A stretch of DNA of 64,000 bases, taken from assembly GCF_021278985.1 (NCBI RefSeq), contig NZ_CP082833.1:620001-684000 (forward strand). The letters are read 5' to 3'. Every line of letters starts with the position of its first letter. Position 1 is the stretch's first letter. This stretch comes from Citrobacter rodentium NBRC 105723 = DSM 16636. GTDB taxonomy: Bacteria > Pseudomonadota > Gammaproteobacteria > Enterobacterales > Enterobacteriaceae. Shown piece by piece: positions 30,836-39,750 of this stretch. Below the pieces are notes generated by a model. That model made no database searches and had not been told where the DNA came from. It worked only from the letters and a program-made list of their open reading frames with translations. The position numbers were made by a program, and so were the translations under genes.

Positions 30836-32922
30836 CAGGCCAGAGGGTCATTTTCTTTTAATTTCGCTTCGAGCAGTTGCAATCCCCGCTGGAAATTACG
30901 CTCGTATTCTTCATCAGGTTCATCCTCAGCGACCGGTTGCTGAACGGTCACTGTATTACCCACAGGGCGGTATATATTTTCCAGCCATGGCTCCTGTGGC
31001 TTGTGCTCCAGCACGTTGACAACCTCATCCTCGGCATCACGGATTTTTTCCTCTGCGCGTTTACGCATACCTTTAAGGCGCTGCTGCTGTTTGTAGTATT
31101 CCGCGCTGACCGGGAAGGCTTCGCGTTTATTGCCGTCCCATACCGCCTCGCAAATCACGCTGCCATCCGGGCGACGCACGGTAATTCGTTCGGCATCATG
31201 AATGTCATAGCTGATAAGCACTTTGCGGCCATGTTCATCACGCAGCTCGGGCGCGTAGTAAATATTATTCAGCCAGCGTATTTCACAGCGTCTTACAGGG
31301 CGTTCCACCATCGGCCGGAACATGTCCCGCAGTTCAACATCGGACAGCCATTCAATTTCCGTGTCCTCTTCCGCCAGGCGTTTTTTTCTGAACTCCGCCG
31401 GGCTGTAATGTTTGCCGTTCGGCTTCATGGGTAATTCATCGTGCGGCCGGCTGTTGTACCACTCAACGCCGTCACGAATGGCATCAATCAGTTCAGACCA
31501 GGACGGTAAATCACGCATCGCTGACTGCTGCCGGGCGTTCAGCCGTTTGCCCTGTTGCAGGGCAGTGAATGCCGAGCGTAAATCGCGGTTGGTTTTACGT
31601 AACGTCTCGCGATCTGCACCTTTCCCGAAATAGGTGCGGTATTTACGGGCTATGCGCATCGGTAATGTGCGGTTAAGCCGTTCGATAATGCCCCGTCCCT
31701 GCGGGTTACCGGCAATCCCTGTCGGGTGATTAATCCCCAGTCGCGGCAGTATCCCCACAATCTCCTTATCCAGGATGTCGGCAGTTTCCCCCGAGCCATT
31801 ATCCGAGTAATACAGAAACGGTTTGCCGTGATGGCGAATGCCGTGCTGTATGGCACCGGCTACGGCGAAAACATTTTCAGCCAGGTCAAGGCTCCAGCCC
31901 ACCACAAAGCGCGTGCCACCATCGATAACAAAGGTCACTTCCGGTGCGAATGGCCGCCCGTGAACCGGGTGCGCGCATTTCAGTTTCATGCCGTGACCGT
32001 CACCAATCCAGACATAATTCACCGGCATTTTTGACCAGTCGCGGCGCGTGAATCCCTCAAGCTGGCGGTATTCACTGCCGGTCACCCGGCCTTTTTGTTT
32101 CACCACTTCCGGCAGTTTCTTCATTGCGCGGCGAATGGTGTCATAAGAGGGCATGATATCGAGCATATAAGGCTCATCAGCGTGCCGGTGCTGCCATTCA
32201 GCAACAAAATCCTCGTAAGCCTCGGTCATTGGTCGGCCGTTTGACTGGCGATACTGCGCCAGAAACTCGGGCAACCAGCTAATATCTTCGGCTTTTATTT
32301 CCTGACGTTTACCCGGTGCCAGTAAAAGCAGGCGTTCAGCAGCGTTCTGCGCCTTGTTAAAGGCCGCAATCCAGCGTTTCAGCGTGATTTCACTCAACGC
32401 GCGGCGGTTTCCCTTTTTGGCGTTCGCCGTCTCAACCATTGCCACAATGCGCTCGTCCAGTTGTGAGCGTGACAGGCGGTCAACGATAAAACGGATGGCT
32501 TTAGCGCAGTTGAAACCGGGTTGTTGCGCGAATTTCAGCACCTCGCTGACAATCGCAATTCGTGCATCAGCCACCTGGCGCTGTTTTTCAGTCAGGGCAT
32601 TGAGGCGTTCGACCATCAGTTGGGGTGAACCGCGATATGCCTCCACCGCATCAACCACGTCAGGTGAGCGTCTGGCCTTTGTCACCACCGGAGCCGGTGA
32701 TTCGTCGGCTTTTTGCGTCATCAGTTGCAGGGCGTAGCGTTCACGCAATGCCTGCTGCGTCACTTCAGGTAAACAGTCGATGCTGTATTCAAAACCTTTA
32801 GTGCCTTCCTGGCGGCGTCTGCTGGTTTCGCTGGTTGCATACTTCCTGATTGAATAGCGGACGCCTTGCTCTGTTCCCGGCATTCCCGGTAATCCAACCA
32901 GCTCTTTAACTGAAGCAAACAT
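30835..32922 (-). CDS. A: Mu-type DDE transposase A
   Basis: A 695-aa integrase/transposase (Mu A is 663 aa). The N-terminal ~60 residues form the operator-binding winged domain; helical end-binding domains follow. The RNase-H core has the three acidic residues Asp308 (VWIGDGHGMKLK), Asp374 (YYSDNGSGET) and Glu414 (NPQGRGIIERLNRTL), and a C-terminal part for B and ClpX contact (LQLLEAKLKENDPLA). It cuts and joins phage ends in integration and replicative transposition. It starts 3 bp after the ner stop. Confidence 0.97.
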   Translation of the reverse strand: MFASVKELVGLPGMPGTEQGVRYSIRKYATSETSRRRQEGTKGFEYSIDCLPEVTQQALRERYALQLMTQKADESPAPVVTKARRSPDVVDAVEAYRGSPQLMVERLNALTEKQRQVADARIAIVSEVLKFAQQPGFNCAKAIRFIVDRLSRSQLDERIVAMVETANAKKGNRRALSEITLKRWIAAFNKAQNAAERLLLLAPGKRQEIKAEDISWLPEFLAQYRQSNGRPMTEAYEDFVAEWQHRHADEPYMLDIMPSYDTIRRAMKKLPEVVKQKGRVTGSEYRQLEGFTRRDWSKMPVNYVWIGDGHGMKLKCAHPVHGRPFAPEVTFVIDGGTRFVVGWSLDLAENVFAVAGAIQHGIRHHGKPFLYYSDNGSGETADILDKEIVGILPRLGINHPTGIAGNPQGRGIIERLNRTLPMRIARKYRTYFGKGADRETLRKTNRDLRSAFTALQQGKRLNARQQSAMRDLPSWSELIDAIRDGVEWYNSRPHDELPMKPNGKHYSPAEFRKKRLAEEDTEIEWLSDVELRDMFRPMVERPVRRCEIRWLNNIYYAPELRDEHGRKVLISYDIHDAERITVRRPDGSVICEAVWDGNKREAFPVSAEYYKQQQRLKGMRKRAEEKIRDAEDEVVNVLEHKPQEPWLENIYRPVGNTVTVQQPVAEDEPDEEYERNFQRGLQLLEAKLKENDPLA

Positions 32923-32924
32923 AA

Positions 32925-33155
32925 TTACGCGACCTTACGAATGTAGCGGCTGGGCCAAATCTCCTCGGGTGGAACACCCAGGCATTCCGCAATAATTCCC
33001 TCATACTTGGGAACATGGCGGTATACCGCGTTATACAGGTTGTTCTGGCCTACACCAGCTTTACGGGCCAGCGCCCTCATACTTCCTTCTCTGGCTCTGA
33101 CTTCCCCCAAGATTCTTTGAGGATGCCAATCAGGCTTCACTTCATTTCTCGCCAT
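32925..33155 (-). CDS. ner: Ner-like early negative regulator
   Basis: A 76-aa Ner/Nlp family protein: DWHPQRILGEVRAREGSMRA, ALARKAGVGQNNLYNAVYRH and the end LGVPPEEIWPSRYIRKVA. Ner of Mu binds between the early and repressor promoters, lowering both and favouring the lytic course. Its position opposite the repressor across a dyad operator is the same. Confidence 0.93.
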   Translation of the reverse strand: MARNEVKPDWHPQRILGEVRAREGSMRALARKAGVGQNNLYNAVYRHVPKYEGIIAECLGVPPEEIWPSRYIRKVA

Positions 33156-33184
33156 GATTCATCTATCCTAAAAAGTTACGAAAT

Positions 33185-33208
33185 TTGATAACTAAATTTT
33201 GTTATCAA
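33185..33208. promoter_or_regulatory. Dyad operator in the ner-repressor gap
   Basis: TTGATAAC (33185-33192) and GTTATCAA (33201-33208) form a perfect 8-bp inverted repeat around TAAATTTT. It lies 30 bp before ner and 124 bp before the repressor, in the 176-bp divergent region expected to hold the early and repressor promoters. Candidate for binding by repressor, Ner or the transposase N-terminus. Confidence 0.7.
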
Positions 33209-33331
33209 GTTTAGTAGATTATTGGCCTATAAAAAGAAAATTTCAAGCTTTCTTTTCTATCTTGCTGTCACTTCAATCTACATATAGAAAATCCATTTAA
33301 ATTCAATAGAATACGGAGAAAAGAAAAAAAC

Positions 33332-33886
33332 ATGAGAAACGAAAAAGATTTTGCTTTTGTCGAAGAGGGAAAAGAAAGTATCCAGGACAGGATCAAACAG
33401 CTGATTGGCACCAGAAGTATGCGGCAGGCTGCTATGGACTGGGGGTTGTCATACTCAACTCTAAACAACTATTTTGAGAAAGGAACGACTCCTGGTCTAA
33501 AAGTAGTGAAAAACATTTGCAGGGTAGAAAATGTATCTTTGGAATGGCTCATATTGGGTACAGATACAACACAACCACAGAAGATAACACAGACAACCAC
33601 AGAGGCTTCTGAGGGGAGGGATTACCAGACAATTAGCGCCATATGGAGTTCTTTAGAACCAACAGAATTGGAGAAATTATCAAAGAAATTAGGTCGTAAG
33701 GGAGCGGATTTTTTGACGATTCTTTTAGATCATGACATCCAGGCACTACACAGCTTGCATGGTCAACGTAGAGCATTAGCATTAAGCTTAAATGAGTTAA
33801 CTGATGAACAAGTTAGAGAGATTTACGAGTTTTGTAAGACTAAGGGTGATCATTTCAATGTAACCTATAAAAAGACCAGCGCGTAA
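33332..33886 (+). CDS. Prophage repressor (c-type, HTH)
   Basis: A 184-aa protein read away from ner. Residues ~15-65 form a CI/Cro-like helix-turn-helix (KQLIGTRSMRQAAMDWGLSY, STLNNYFEKGTTPGLKVVKN, then CRVENVSLEWLILGT). A polar Thr/Gln linker is followed by a helical C-terminal part (SLEPTELEKLSKKLGRKGAD) that probably oligomerises. No LexA-type Ser/Lys protease motif is visible. AT-rich codon use differs from the late genes. Good ribosome site (GGAGAAAAG upstream). Confidence 0.87.
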   Translation: MRNEKDFAFVEEGKESIQDRIKQLIGTRSMRQAAMDWGLSYSTLNNYFEKGTTPGLKVVKNICRVENVSLEWLILGTDTTQPQKITQTTTEASEGRDYQTISAIWSSLEPTELEKLSKKLGRKGADFLTILLDHDIQALHSLHGQRRALALSLNELTDEQVREIYEFCKTKGDHFNVTYKKTSA

Positions 33887-33984
33887 GGGAGTGGTGCAAT
33901 TTTTGTGCTGTGGTACACTCCTTTCAATACATGCTGGTGAAAAACGGTTTAAGATTTTTTAAAGCCAATTTAAGAGTTAATTTG

Positions 33985-34148
33985 TGGTATCAAATGTTTT
34001 GCCGATTTTAGAATAAACGACTAATTATCAATCAATCGGTATCAAATAGACTTTATCTACTCATCCAGTCATCACCTGTTTTATTTCAGTATCTTACAGG
34101 TGATTTCACCTCCTTTCACTAAAACCCTTGTCGGTATCAAATGATTCA
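33985..34148. promoter_or_regulatory. Prophage left end with three transposase-type sites
   Basis: GGTATCAAAT occurs at 33986-33995, 34038-34047 and 34133-34142, all in the same orientation; two copies are preceded by C. Their spacing (52 and 95 bp between starts) resembles L3, L2 and L1 of Mu. The outermost repeat sits six bases from the inferred end at 34148. The 100 bp between the repressor stop and the first site hold no gene; GGAGTG/CACTCC around 33890 may be a weak terminator for the repressor. Confidence 0.75.
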
Positions 34149-34755
34149 CCTGGTTATATTACATGCGTTTCATCTGGCGCAGGGCTGCGAAGGGAAAAAC
34201 GTGATTATCGTCGGCGCAGGCACCATCGGTCTGCTCGCCTTACAGTGCGCGCGGGAGCTGGGCGCGAGCAGCGTTACCGCCATTGATATCAATCCACAGA
34301 AGCTGGCGCTGGCGAAAGCGCTGGGGGCAGCGCATACCTTCAATAGCCGTGAGATGAGCGCCGTGGAAATTCAGGCGGCGCTGGTCGACAGGCAATTCGA
34401 CCAGCTGGTGCTTGAAACAGCGGGTACGCCGCAGACGGTTGCTCTGGCGATTGAAATTGCCGGTCCGCGCGCGCAGCTGGCGTTAGTGGGGACGCTGCAT
34501 CACGATCTGACGCTGCCGAACGCCGTGTTCGGGCAGATATTGCGTAAAGAGCTGACGATATACGGTAGCTGGATGAACTATTCACATCCCTGGCCGGGTG
34601 AAGAGTGGCGCACGGCGGTACGGCTGTTAACAGAAAAGCGGCTTCAGCTGGCGCCGCTGATTGCGCACACAGGAAACGCGGAGAGCTTCGCCGATGCGCT
34701 GAAGGCGCTGAACGGCGCGCCAATGGAAGGAAAAATTCTGCTAGACCTTTCATAA
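34149..34755 (+). pseudogene. gatD: gatD, 3' fragment cut off by the prophage
   Basis: The frame reads LHAFHLAQGCEGKNVIIVGA, then GTIGLLALQCARELGASSVT and continues to the natural C-terminus (GAPMEGKILLDLS), about 200 of the ~346 residues of galactitol-1-phosphate 5-dehydrogenase. It retains the nucleotide-binding Rossmann motif GAGTIG but not the zinc-binding catalytic N-terminus. Residues before LHAF correspond to prophage-derived or junction sequence. The 5' part should lie past the far prophage end. The host should lack this step of galactitol use. Confidence 0.9.
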
Positions 34756-34865
34756 TCTCACGAGCCAGCAACCTGCGCTGGCTCACATTTGCTTTCGAAA
34801 TTTAGCGTTCACCTTTCGCAATCCTTCGATTAAACTACTGACAGTTAATTATCAGGCAAATCAAT

Positions 34866-35639
34866 ATGAACTCATTTGAGAGAAGGAACAAAATTGTCGA
34901 CCTGATTAATACGCAGGGGAGCGTACTGGTGCTGGATCTTTCGAATATCTTTGGAATTTCTGAAGTCACCATCCGTGCCGACCTGCGTTTGCTGGAGGAG
35001 AAGGGTCTGGTCACGCGCTTTCACGGCGGCGCGGCAAAACCCGGTAGCCATCTGGCGGAAGGCGATAATCAGGAAGTGATACTCGAAGATCGTTACCAGC
35101 TTGCCAGCGATCCGAAAAAGCGGATTGCCCAGGCGGCAGCGGCAATGGTGAACGAAGGCATGACCGTGATCCTCGACAGCGGCAGCACCACGTTACTGAT
35201 CGCTGAGGCGTTGAACCGTAAAAGCAATATCACCGTCATCACCAACAGCTTACCGGCGGCCTTTACCCTGTCCGACAATAAAGACCTGACGCTGGTGGTT
35301 TGCGGCGGTACGGTGCGGCATAAAACGCACTCCATGCACGGCACCATTGCCGAACGCTCCCTGCATGGCATCAGCGCCGACCTGATGTTTGTCGGCGCGG
35401 ACGGTATCGACGCGACAAACGGCATCACCACCTTTAACGAAGGCTATTCGATCAGCGGCGTGATGGCCGCCGCCGCGCACAAAGTGGTGGCCGTACTGGA
35501 TGCGACAAAGTTTAACCGTCGCGGGTTTAACCAGGTGCTGTCGATGGATAAGATTAACTGCGTAATTACCGATGACGGTATCAGCAAGCAGGATAAAGCC
35601 GCGCTGGAAAAAACAGGGGTTGAACTGCTGATTGTTTAA
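34866..35639 (+). CDS. gatR: Galactitol operon repressor GatR (DeoR family)
   Basis: A 257-aa DeoR regulator. The N-terminal winged helix is FERRNKIVDLINTQGSVLVL and ISEVTIRADLRLLEEKGLVT, the family signature; the sugar-phosphate-binding C-terminal domain contains ILDSGSTTLLIAEALNRKSN, LVVCGGTVRHKTHSMHGTIA and GADGIDATNGITTFNEGYSI. Its close match to E. coli GatR and its place directly after gatD fit. Start ATG at 34866 follows AATTATCAGGCAAATCAAT. It may still regulate a gat promoter now separated by the prophage. Confidence 0.93.
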   Translation: MNSFERRNKIVDLINTQGSVLVLDLSNIFGISEVTIRADLRLLEEKGLVTRFHGGAAKPGSHLAEGDNQEVILEDRYQLASDPKKRIAQAAAAMVNEGMTVILDSGSTTLLIAEALNRKSNITVITNSLPAAFTLSDNKDLTLVVCGGTVRHKTHSMHGTIAERSLHGISADLMFVGADGIDATNGITTFNEGYSISGVMAAAAHKVVAVLDATKFNRRGFNQVLSMDKINCVITDDGISKQDKAALEKTGVELLIV

Positions 35640-35801
35640 ATGAATTATCATTAAAGGCAGGCTGTTGCCTGCCTGTAGCCTGACGAAAACGCTTACTGTT
35701 GTATAATCCTGCGAACTCTCTCTTACTTTTATTTTTTGCAACAGGGTTGAAGATAGTCTTCCCGCCAGAAACCTGGTTAACCGTTCCCGTAAGTAGCGGG
35801 T

Positions 35802-36662
35802 CTATCCCTGCTGCTCAAGCGCATATTTATACAGCGCGTTTTTCTTCACGCCGTGGATTTCCGCCGCCATCGCCGCGGCTTTCTTCAGCGGCAGTTCGGT
35901 TTGCAGCAGGGCCAGGGTGCGCAGGGCGTCGGCGGGCAGATCGTCCTCCTGCGCCTTATGCCCTTCCACAATGAGCACCATCTCGCCTTTACGACGGTTC
36001 TCATCCTCTTTGACCCACGCCAGCAGTTCGCCAACCGGCGCGCCGTGGATCGTTTCCCAGGTTTTGGTCAGTTCGCGCGCCAGCACCACGTAACGGGATT
36101 CGCCCCACACCGCGACCATATCCTCCAGGCTATCGAGCAGACGGTGGGTCGACTCATAAAAAATCAGCGTACGCGGCTCGGCCTCAAGCGCTTTCAGCGC
36201 GTCGCGCCGCCCCTTTGATTTGGCGGGTAAAAAACCCTCATAGCAGAAGCGGTCGGAAGGCAGCCCCGCCGCACTTAGCGCCGCGATAGCCGCACAGGGG
36301 CCGGGCAGCGGCACCACGCGAATCCCCTGTTCACGGCAGGTGCGCACCAGGTGATAACCGGGATCGTTGATCAGCGGCGTTCCGGCATCGGAAACCAGCG
36401 CAATGTTCTGCCCTTCTTTCAGCTTCGCCACCAGCGTCTCGGCTTTTTGTTGCTCATTATGATCGTGCAGCGCGAACAGACGGGCGCTAATGGCAAAATG
36501 CTGTAACAATAAACCGGTATGACGGGTGTCTTCAGCGGCAATTAAATCAACGGCTTGTAAAACGTCGAGCGCGCGTTGAGTAATATCGGACAAATTCCCG
36601 ATGGGAGTAGGTACAATAAAGAGTTGGCCGTGAGAATTATCCGCCGATTCGTGTTGTTTCAT
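35802..36662 (-). CDS. rsmI: 16S rRNA 2'-O-ribose C1402 methyltransferase RsmI
   Basis: A 286-aa SAM methyltransferase of the tetrapyrrole-methylase-like family (formerly YraL). Motifs: GQLFIVPTPIGNLSDITQRA, LIAAEDTRHTGLLLQHF, IALVSDAGTPLINDPGYHLV and PGPCAAIAALSAAGLPSDRF. It methylates the ribose of C1402 in the decoding centre together with RsmH. It is divergent from lpoA as in E. coli. Confidence 0.96.
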   Translation of the reverse strand: MKQHESADNSHGQLFIVPTPIGNLSDITQRALDVLQAVDLIAAEDTRHTGLLLQHFAISARLFALHDHNEQQKAETLVAKLKEGQNIALVSDAGTPLINDPGYHLVRTCREQGIRVVPLPGPCAAIAALSAAGLPSDRFCYEGFLPAKSKGRRDALKALEAEPRTLIFYESTHRLLDSLEDMVAVWGESRYVVLARELTKTWETIHGAPVGELLAWVKEDENRRKGEMVLIVEGHKAQEDDLPADALRTLALLQTELPLKKAAAMAAEIHGVKKNALYKYALEQQG

Positions 36663-36726
36663 TGTGTCGTCCGTATTGCCGATTTAATATTGAGCATTGC
36701 GTATAAAAAATATCACTGGATACAGT

Positions 36727-38778
36727 ATGGTACCCCTAACATTTTCTCATTTAAAAGCCGCGCGCTGTCTGCCCATCGTTCTGGCAGCACTGATTTTCGC
36801 CGGCTGCGGCACCCAGGCGCCCGATCGGAGCGCGGCCCATATGCAGGGCGCAGCGCAGGCTGACTCTGGTTTTTATTTGCAGCAAATGCAGCAGAGCGCA
36901 GATGATAGCAAGACCAACTGGCAATTACTCGCCATTCGTGCGCTGCTGAAAGAAGGCAAAAACCAGCAGGCCATCGAGCTGTTCAACCAGCTGCCGCAAA
37001 ACCTGAACGATGCCCAGCGTCGCGAACAGGCGCTGCTGGCGGCGGAAGTGAAGCTCGTCCAGCAGGATTATGCGGGCGCGAAGAAGCAGTTAGGCGCGAT
37101 CGACATCTCCGCGCTAAATAAAAACCAGCAGCAGCGTTTCTGGCAAACGGGCATTGCAGCCGAACAGGGACGCCCTTCGCTCACGCTGCTGCGGGCGCTA
37201 ATCGCCCAGGAACCGCTGCTCGGCGGCAAAGAGAAGCAGGCGAATATCGACGCCACGTGGCAGGCGCTGACCGCCATGTCTCCGCAACAGGCGCAGACGC
37301 TGGTCATCAATGCCGATGAGAATGTCTTGCAGGGCTGGCTGGATCTGCAACGCGTCTGGTTTGATAACCGCAGCGATCCGGACATGATGAAAGCCGGAAT
37401 TGCCGACTGGCAAAAACGTTATCCGCAGAATCCGGGCGCGAAAATGCTGCCGACGCAGCTGGCGAATGTGCAAAGCTTTACGCCAGCCTCCACCAGCAAA
37501 ATCGCCCTGCTGCTGCCGCTGAACGGCCAGGCCGCCGTTTTTGGCCGCACCATTCAGCAGGGTTTTGAAGCGGCGAAAAACCTCGGCACGCAGCCCGTTG
37601 AAGCCCAGTCAGCCGCCCAACCTGAACCGGTAGCGGCCTCTGCGCCGGAGGAACAACAGCCGCAGGCGACCGACGGCGTTGCCAGCCCGTCTCAGGCTTC
37701 GGTGAACGATTTAACCAACGAGCAGCCCGTCACGCCTGCGCCGATCAGCGCGCCGCCAACCCCGTCTGCGCAGCCCGCAGCGGCGAGCGCGGCGGCGAAC
37801 CCTTCCGCTGCGCTCAAAATTTATGACACCAGCTCCCAGCCGCTTAGCCAGATACTGAATCAGGTGCAGCAGGATGGCGCGAGCATCGTGGTTGGTCCGC
37901 TGCTGAAAAGCAACATCAATGAACTGCTGAGCAGCAATACGTCACTGAACGTGCTGGCGCTTAACCAGCCGGAAACGGTGCAGAACCGCGGCAATATCTG
38001 TTATTTCGCCCTCTCGCCGGAAGATGAAGCGCGCGATGCCGCCCGCCATATCCATGAGCAGGGCAAACAGTCGCCGCTGCTGCTGATCCCGCGCAGCGCG
38101 CTGGGCGATCGGGTGGCTAACGCCTTTGCCGAAGAGTGGCTGAAGCTGGGCGGCGGCACTGTCCTGCAACAGACGTTCGGCTCGGCCGCAGAATTACGTA
38201 TGGGCGTCAACGGCGGCTCCGGTATTGCGCTAACCGGCACGCCTGTCGCCGCCAGCACGCCTTCGCAGCCTGGCGTGACCATCGGCGACCTGACCATTCC
38301 GGCCCCGCCGACCGATGCCCAAATCACCGGTAACGGTGGTCGCGTTGATGCCGTCTATATTCTGGCGACGCCAGGCGAAATCGCCTTTATCAAACCGATG
38401 ATCGCCATGCGCAACGGCAGCCAGAGCGGCGCTACGCTCTACGCCAGCTCCCGCAGCGCGCAGGGCAGCGCCGGGCCGGATTTCCGTCTGGAAATGGAAG
38501 GCTTACAGTACAGCGAGATCCCGATGCTGGCTGGCGCTAACCCATCGCTGATGCAGCAGGCGCTCGCCGCGGTCGGCAACGACTATTCGCTGGCGCGCAT
38601 GTACGCGATGGGCGTCGACGCCTGGACGCTGGCGAACCACTTTTCGCAGATGCGTCAGATGCAGGGCTTTGAAATCAACGGCAATACCGGCGCGCTGACC
38701 GCCAACCCGGACTGCGTGATTAACAGGAAGTTATTATGGCTCAAATACCAGCAAGGGCAGATCGTCCCCGCCAGTTAA
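36727..38778 (+). CDS. lpoA: Outer-membrane lipoprotein LpoA, activator of PBP1a
   Basis: The 683-aa lipoprotein starts at MVPLTFSHLKAARCLPIVLA; a longer upstream frame has no support. Lipobox IFAGC, Cys27. The N-terminal helical TPR-like part is followed by a periplasmic-binding-protein-like C-domain (NKIALLLPL-type text at SKIALLLPLNGQAAVFGRTI; ...YILATPGEIAFIKPMIAMRN). The middle linker (~300-370) is rich in Ala, Pro and Gln and is less conserved. It reaches across the periplasm to stimulate PBP1a (MrcA). Confidence 0.96.
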   Translation: MVPLTFSHLKAARCLPIVLAALIFAGCGTQAPDRSAAHMQGAAQADSGFYLQQMQQSADDSKTNWQLLAIRALLKEGKNQQAIELFNQLPQNLNDAQRREQALLAAEVKLVQQDYAGAKKQLGAIDISALNKNQQQRFWQTGIAAEQGRPSLTLLRALIAQEPLLGGKEKQANIDATWQALTAMSPQQAQTLVINADENVLQGWLDLQRVWFDNRSDPDMMKAGIADWQKRYPQNPGAKMLPTQLANVQSFTPASTSKIALLLPLNGQAAVFGRTIQQGFEAAKNLGTQPVEAQSAAQPEPVAASAPEEQQPQATDGVASPSQASVNDLTNEQPVTPAPISAPPTPSAQPAAASAAANPSAALKIYDTSSQPLSQILNQVQQDGASIVVGPLLKSNINELLSSNTSLNVLALNQPETVQNRGNICYFALSPEDEARDAARHIHEQGKQSPLLLIPRSALGDRVANAFAEEWLKLGGGTVLQQTFGSAAELRMGVNGGSGIALTGTPVAASTPSQPGVTIGDLTIPAPPTDAQITGNGGRVDAVYILATPGEIAFIKPMIAMRNGSQSGATLYASSRSAQGSAGPDFRLEMEGLQYSEIPMLAGANPSLMQQALAAVGNDYSLARMYAMGVDAWTLANHFSQMRQMQGFEINGNTGALTANPDCVINRKLLWLKYQQGQIVPAS

Positions 38779-39131
38779 CGAGCAGACAGACCGGCGACGC
38801 GTGGGAACAAACCGCGCGGCGCTGGCTGGAGCGCAAAGGACTGCATTTTATCGCCGCCAACGTCTGCGTACGTGGCGGCGAAATCGATCTGATAATGCGT
38901 GAAGGCAAAACCACCGTCTTTGTCGAGGTCCGCTACCGCCGCTCTGCGGCGTTTGGCGGCGCGGCGGCCAGCGTGACCCACAGCAAACAACGCAAATTAT
39001 TACACACTGCCCGTTTGTGGCTCGCGCAACACAATGGAAGTTTTGATACTGTGGATTGCCGGTTCGATGTGTTAGCCTTCACCGGAAATGAAGTTGAGTG
39101 GTTAAAGGACGCCTTTAACGGCTGTTCATGA
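38736..39131 (+). CDS. yraN: UPF0102 protein YraN (nuclease fold)
   Basis: A 131-aa Holliday-junction-resolvase-like UPF0102 protein. The PD-(D/E)xK-type core is visible: GDAWEQTARRWLERKGL, GGEIDLIMREGKTTVFVEVR, with Glu/Asp ligands in E-I-D and V-E-V. It starts inside the last 43 bp of lpoA in another frame, so the two are translationally linked. Biological role is not well established. Confidence 0.93.
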   Translation: MAQIPARADRPRQLTSRQTGDAWEQTARRWLERKGLHFIAANVCVRGGEIDLIMREGKTTVFVEVRYRRSAAFGGAAASVTHSKQRKLLHTARLWLAQHNGSFDTVDCRFDVLAFTGNEVEWLKDAFNGCS

Positions 39132-39150
39132 GAAAGATTTAAGGATTAGC

Positions 39151-39741
39151 GTGTTAGAAAGAATTAAAGTCTGCTTTACGGAAAGCATACAAACTCAGAT
39201 AGCTGCGGCTGAAGCGCTCCCGGATGCCATCTCCCGCGCCGCCATGACGCTGGTTCATTCTCTGCTTAACGGCAACAAAATTCTCTGTTGTGGCAACGGG
39301 ACATCCGCTGCCAACGCACAGCATTTTGCTGCCAGCATGATCAACCGTTTTGAAACGGAGCGCCCCAGCTTACCCGCAATCGCACTAAATACCGATAACG
39401 TGGTCTTAACTGCGATTGCCAACGATCGCCTGCACGATGAAATTTATGCAAAACAGGTCCGGGCGCTGGGACATGCAGGCGATGTTTTACTGGCTATTTC
39501 GACGCGCGGCAACAGTCGCGATATCGTGAAAGCCGTGGAAGCCGCCGTCACGCGTGATATGACGATTGTGGCGCTGACCGGGTATGACGGTGGAGAGCTG
39601 GCCGGGCTGTTAGGGCCGCAGGATGTTGAAATCCGCATTCCGTCACACCACAGCGCGCGCATTCAGGAGATGCATATGCTGACGGTGAATTGTTTGTGCG
39701 ATCTGATCGATAACACGCTTTTCCCTCACCAGGATGATTAA
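39151..39741 (+). CDS. diaA: DnaA initiator-associating protein DiaA
   Basis: A 196-aa SIS-fold protein with GTG start (39151; AAGGATTAGC upstream). Conserved segments NKILCCGNGTSAANAQHFAA, VVLTAIANDRLHDEIYAKQV and LLAISTRGNSRDIVKAVEAA are nearly identical to E. coli DiaA. The tetramer binds several DnaA molecules at oriC and promotes timely initiation. Confidence 0.96.
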   Translation: MLERIKVCFTESIQTQIAAAEALPDAISRAAMTLVHSLLNGNKILCCGNGTSAANAQHFAASMINRFETERPSLPAIALNTDNVVLTAIANDRLHDEIYAKQVRALGHAGDVLLAISTRGNSRDIVKAVEAAVTRDMTIVALTGYDGGELAGLLGPQDVEIRIPSHHSARIQEMHMLTVNCLCDLIDNTLFPHQDD

Positions 39742-39750
39742 GGAGTTCAC

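Larger units (their letters stand above)
1..34148 (-). mobile_element. Mu-like transposable prophage (partial; right end outside window)
   Basis: Gene content and order follow phage Mu from the repressor/ner switch through A, B, gam, gemA, a Mor-type activator, lysis, terminase, portal, F, G, I, T and tail genes 35 to 48. Early and late genes all read on the minus strand, and the repressor reads on plus, as in Mu. The end at 34148 reads TGAATCATTTGATACC from outside inwards, so it starts with the TG typical of Mu-type ends, and three copies of a transposase-site-like repeat lie within 165 bp. The end falls in gatD. Expected 5-bp target duplication (inferred): CCTGG at 34149-34153; its partner lies beyond the left edge. 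Everything seen is intact except for an IS4-family insertion after gemA. Confidence 0.95.

Noticed and set aside
33890..33935. Possible terminator after the repressor (GGAGTG/CACTCC)
   Set aside because: Large loop and only a short T run; kept as a remark, not as a feature.
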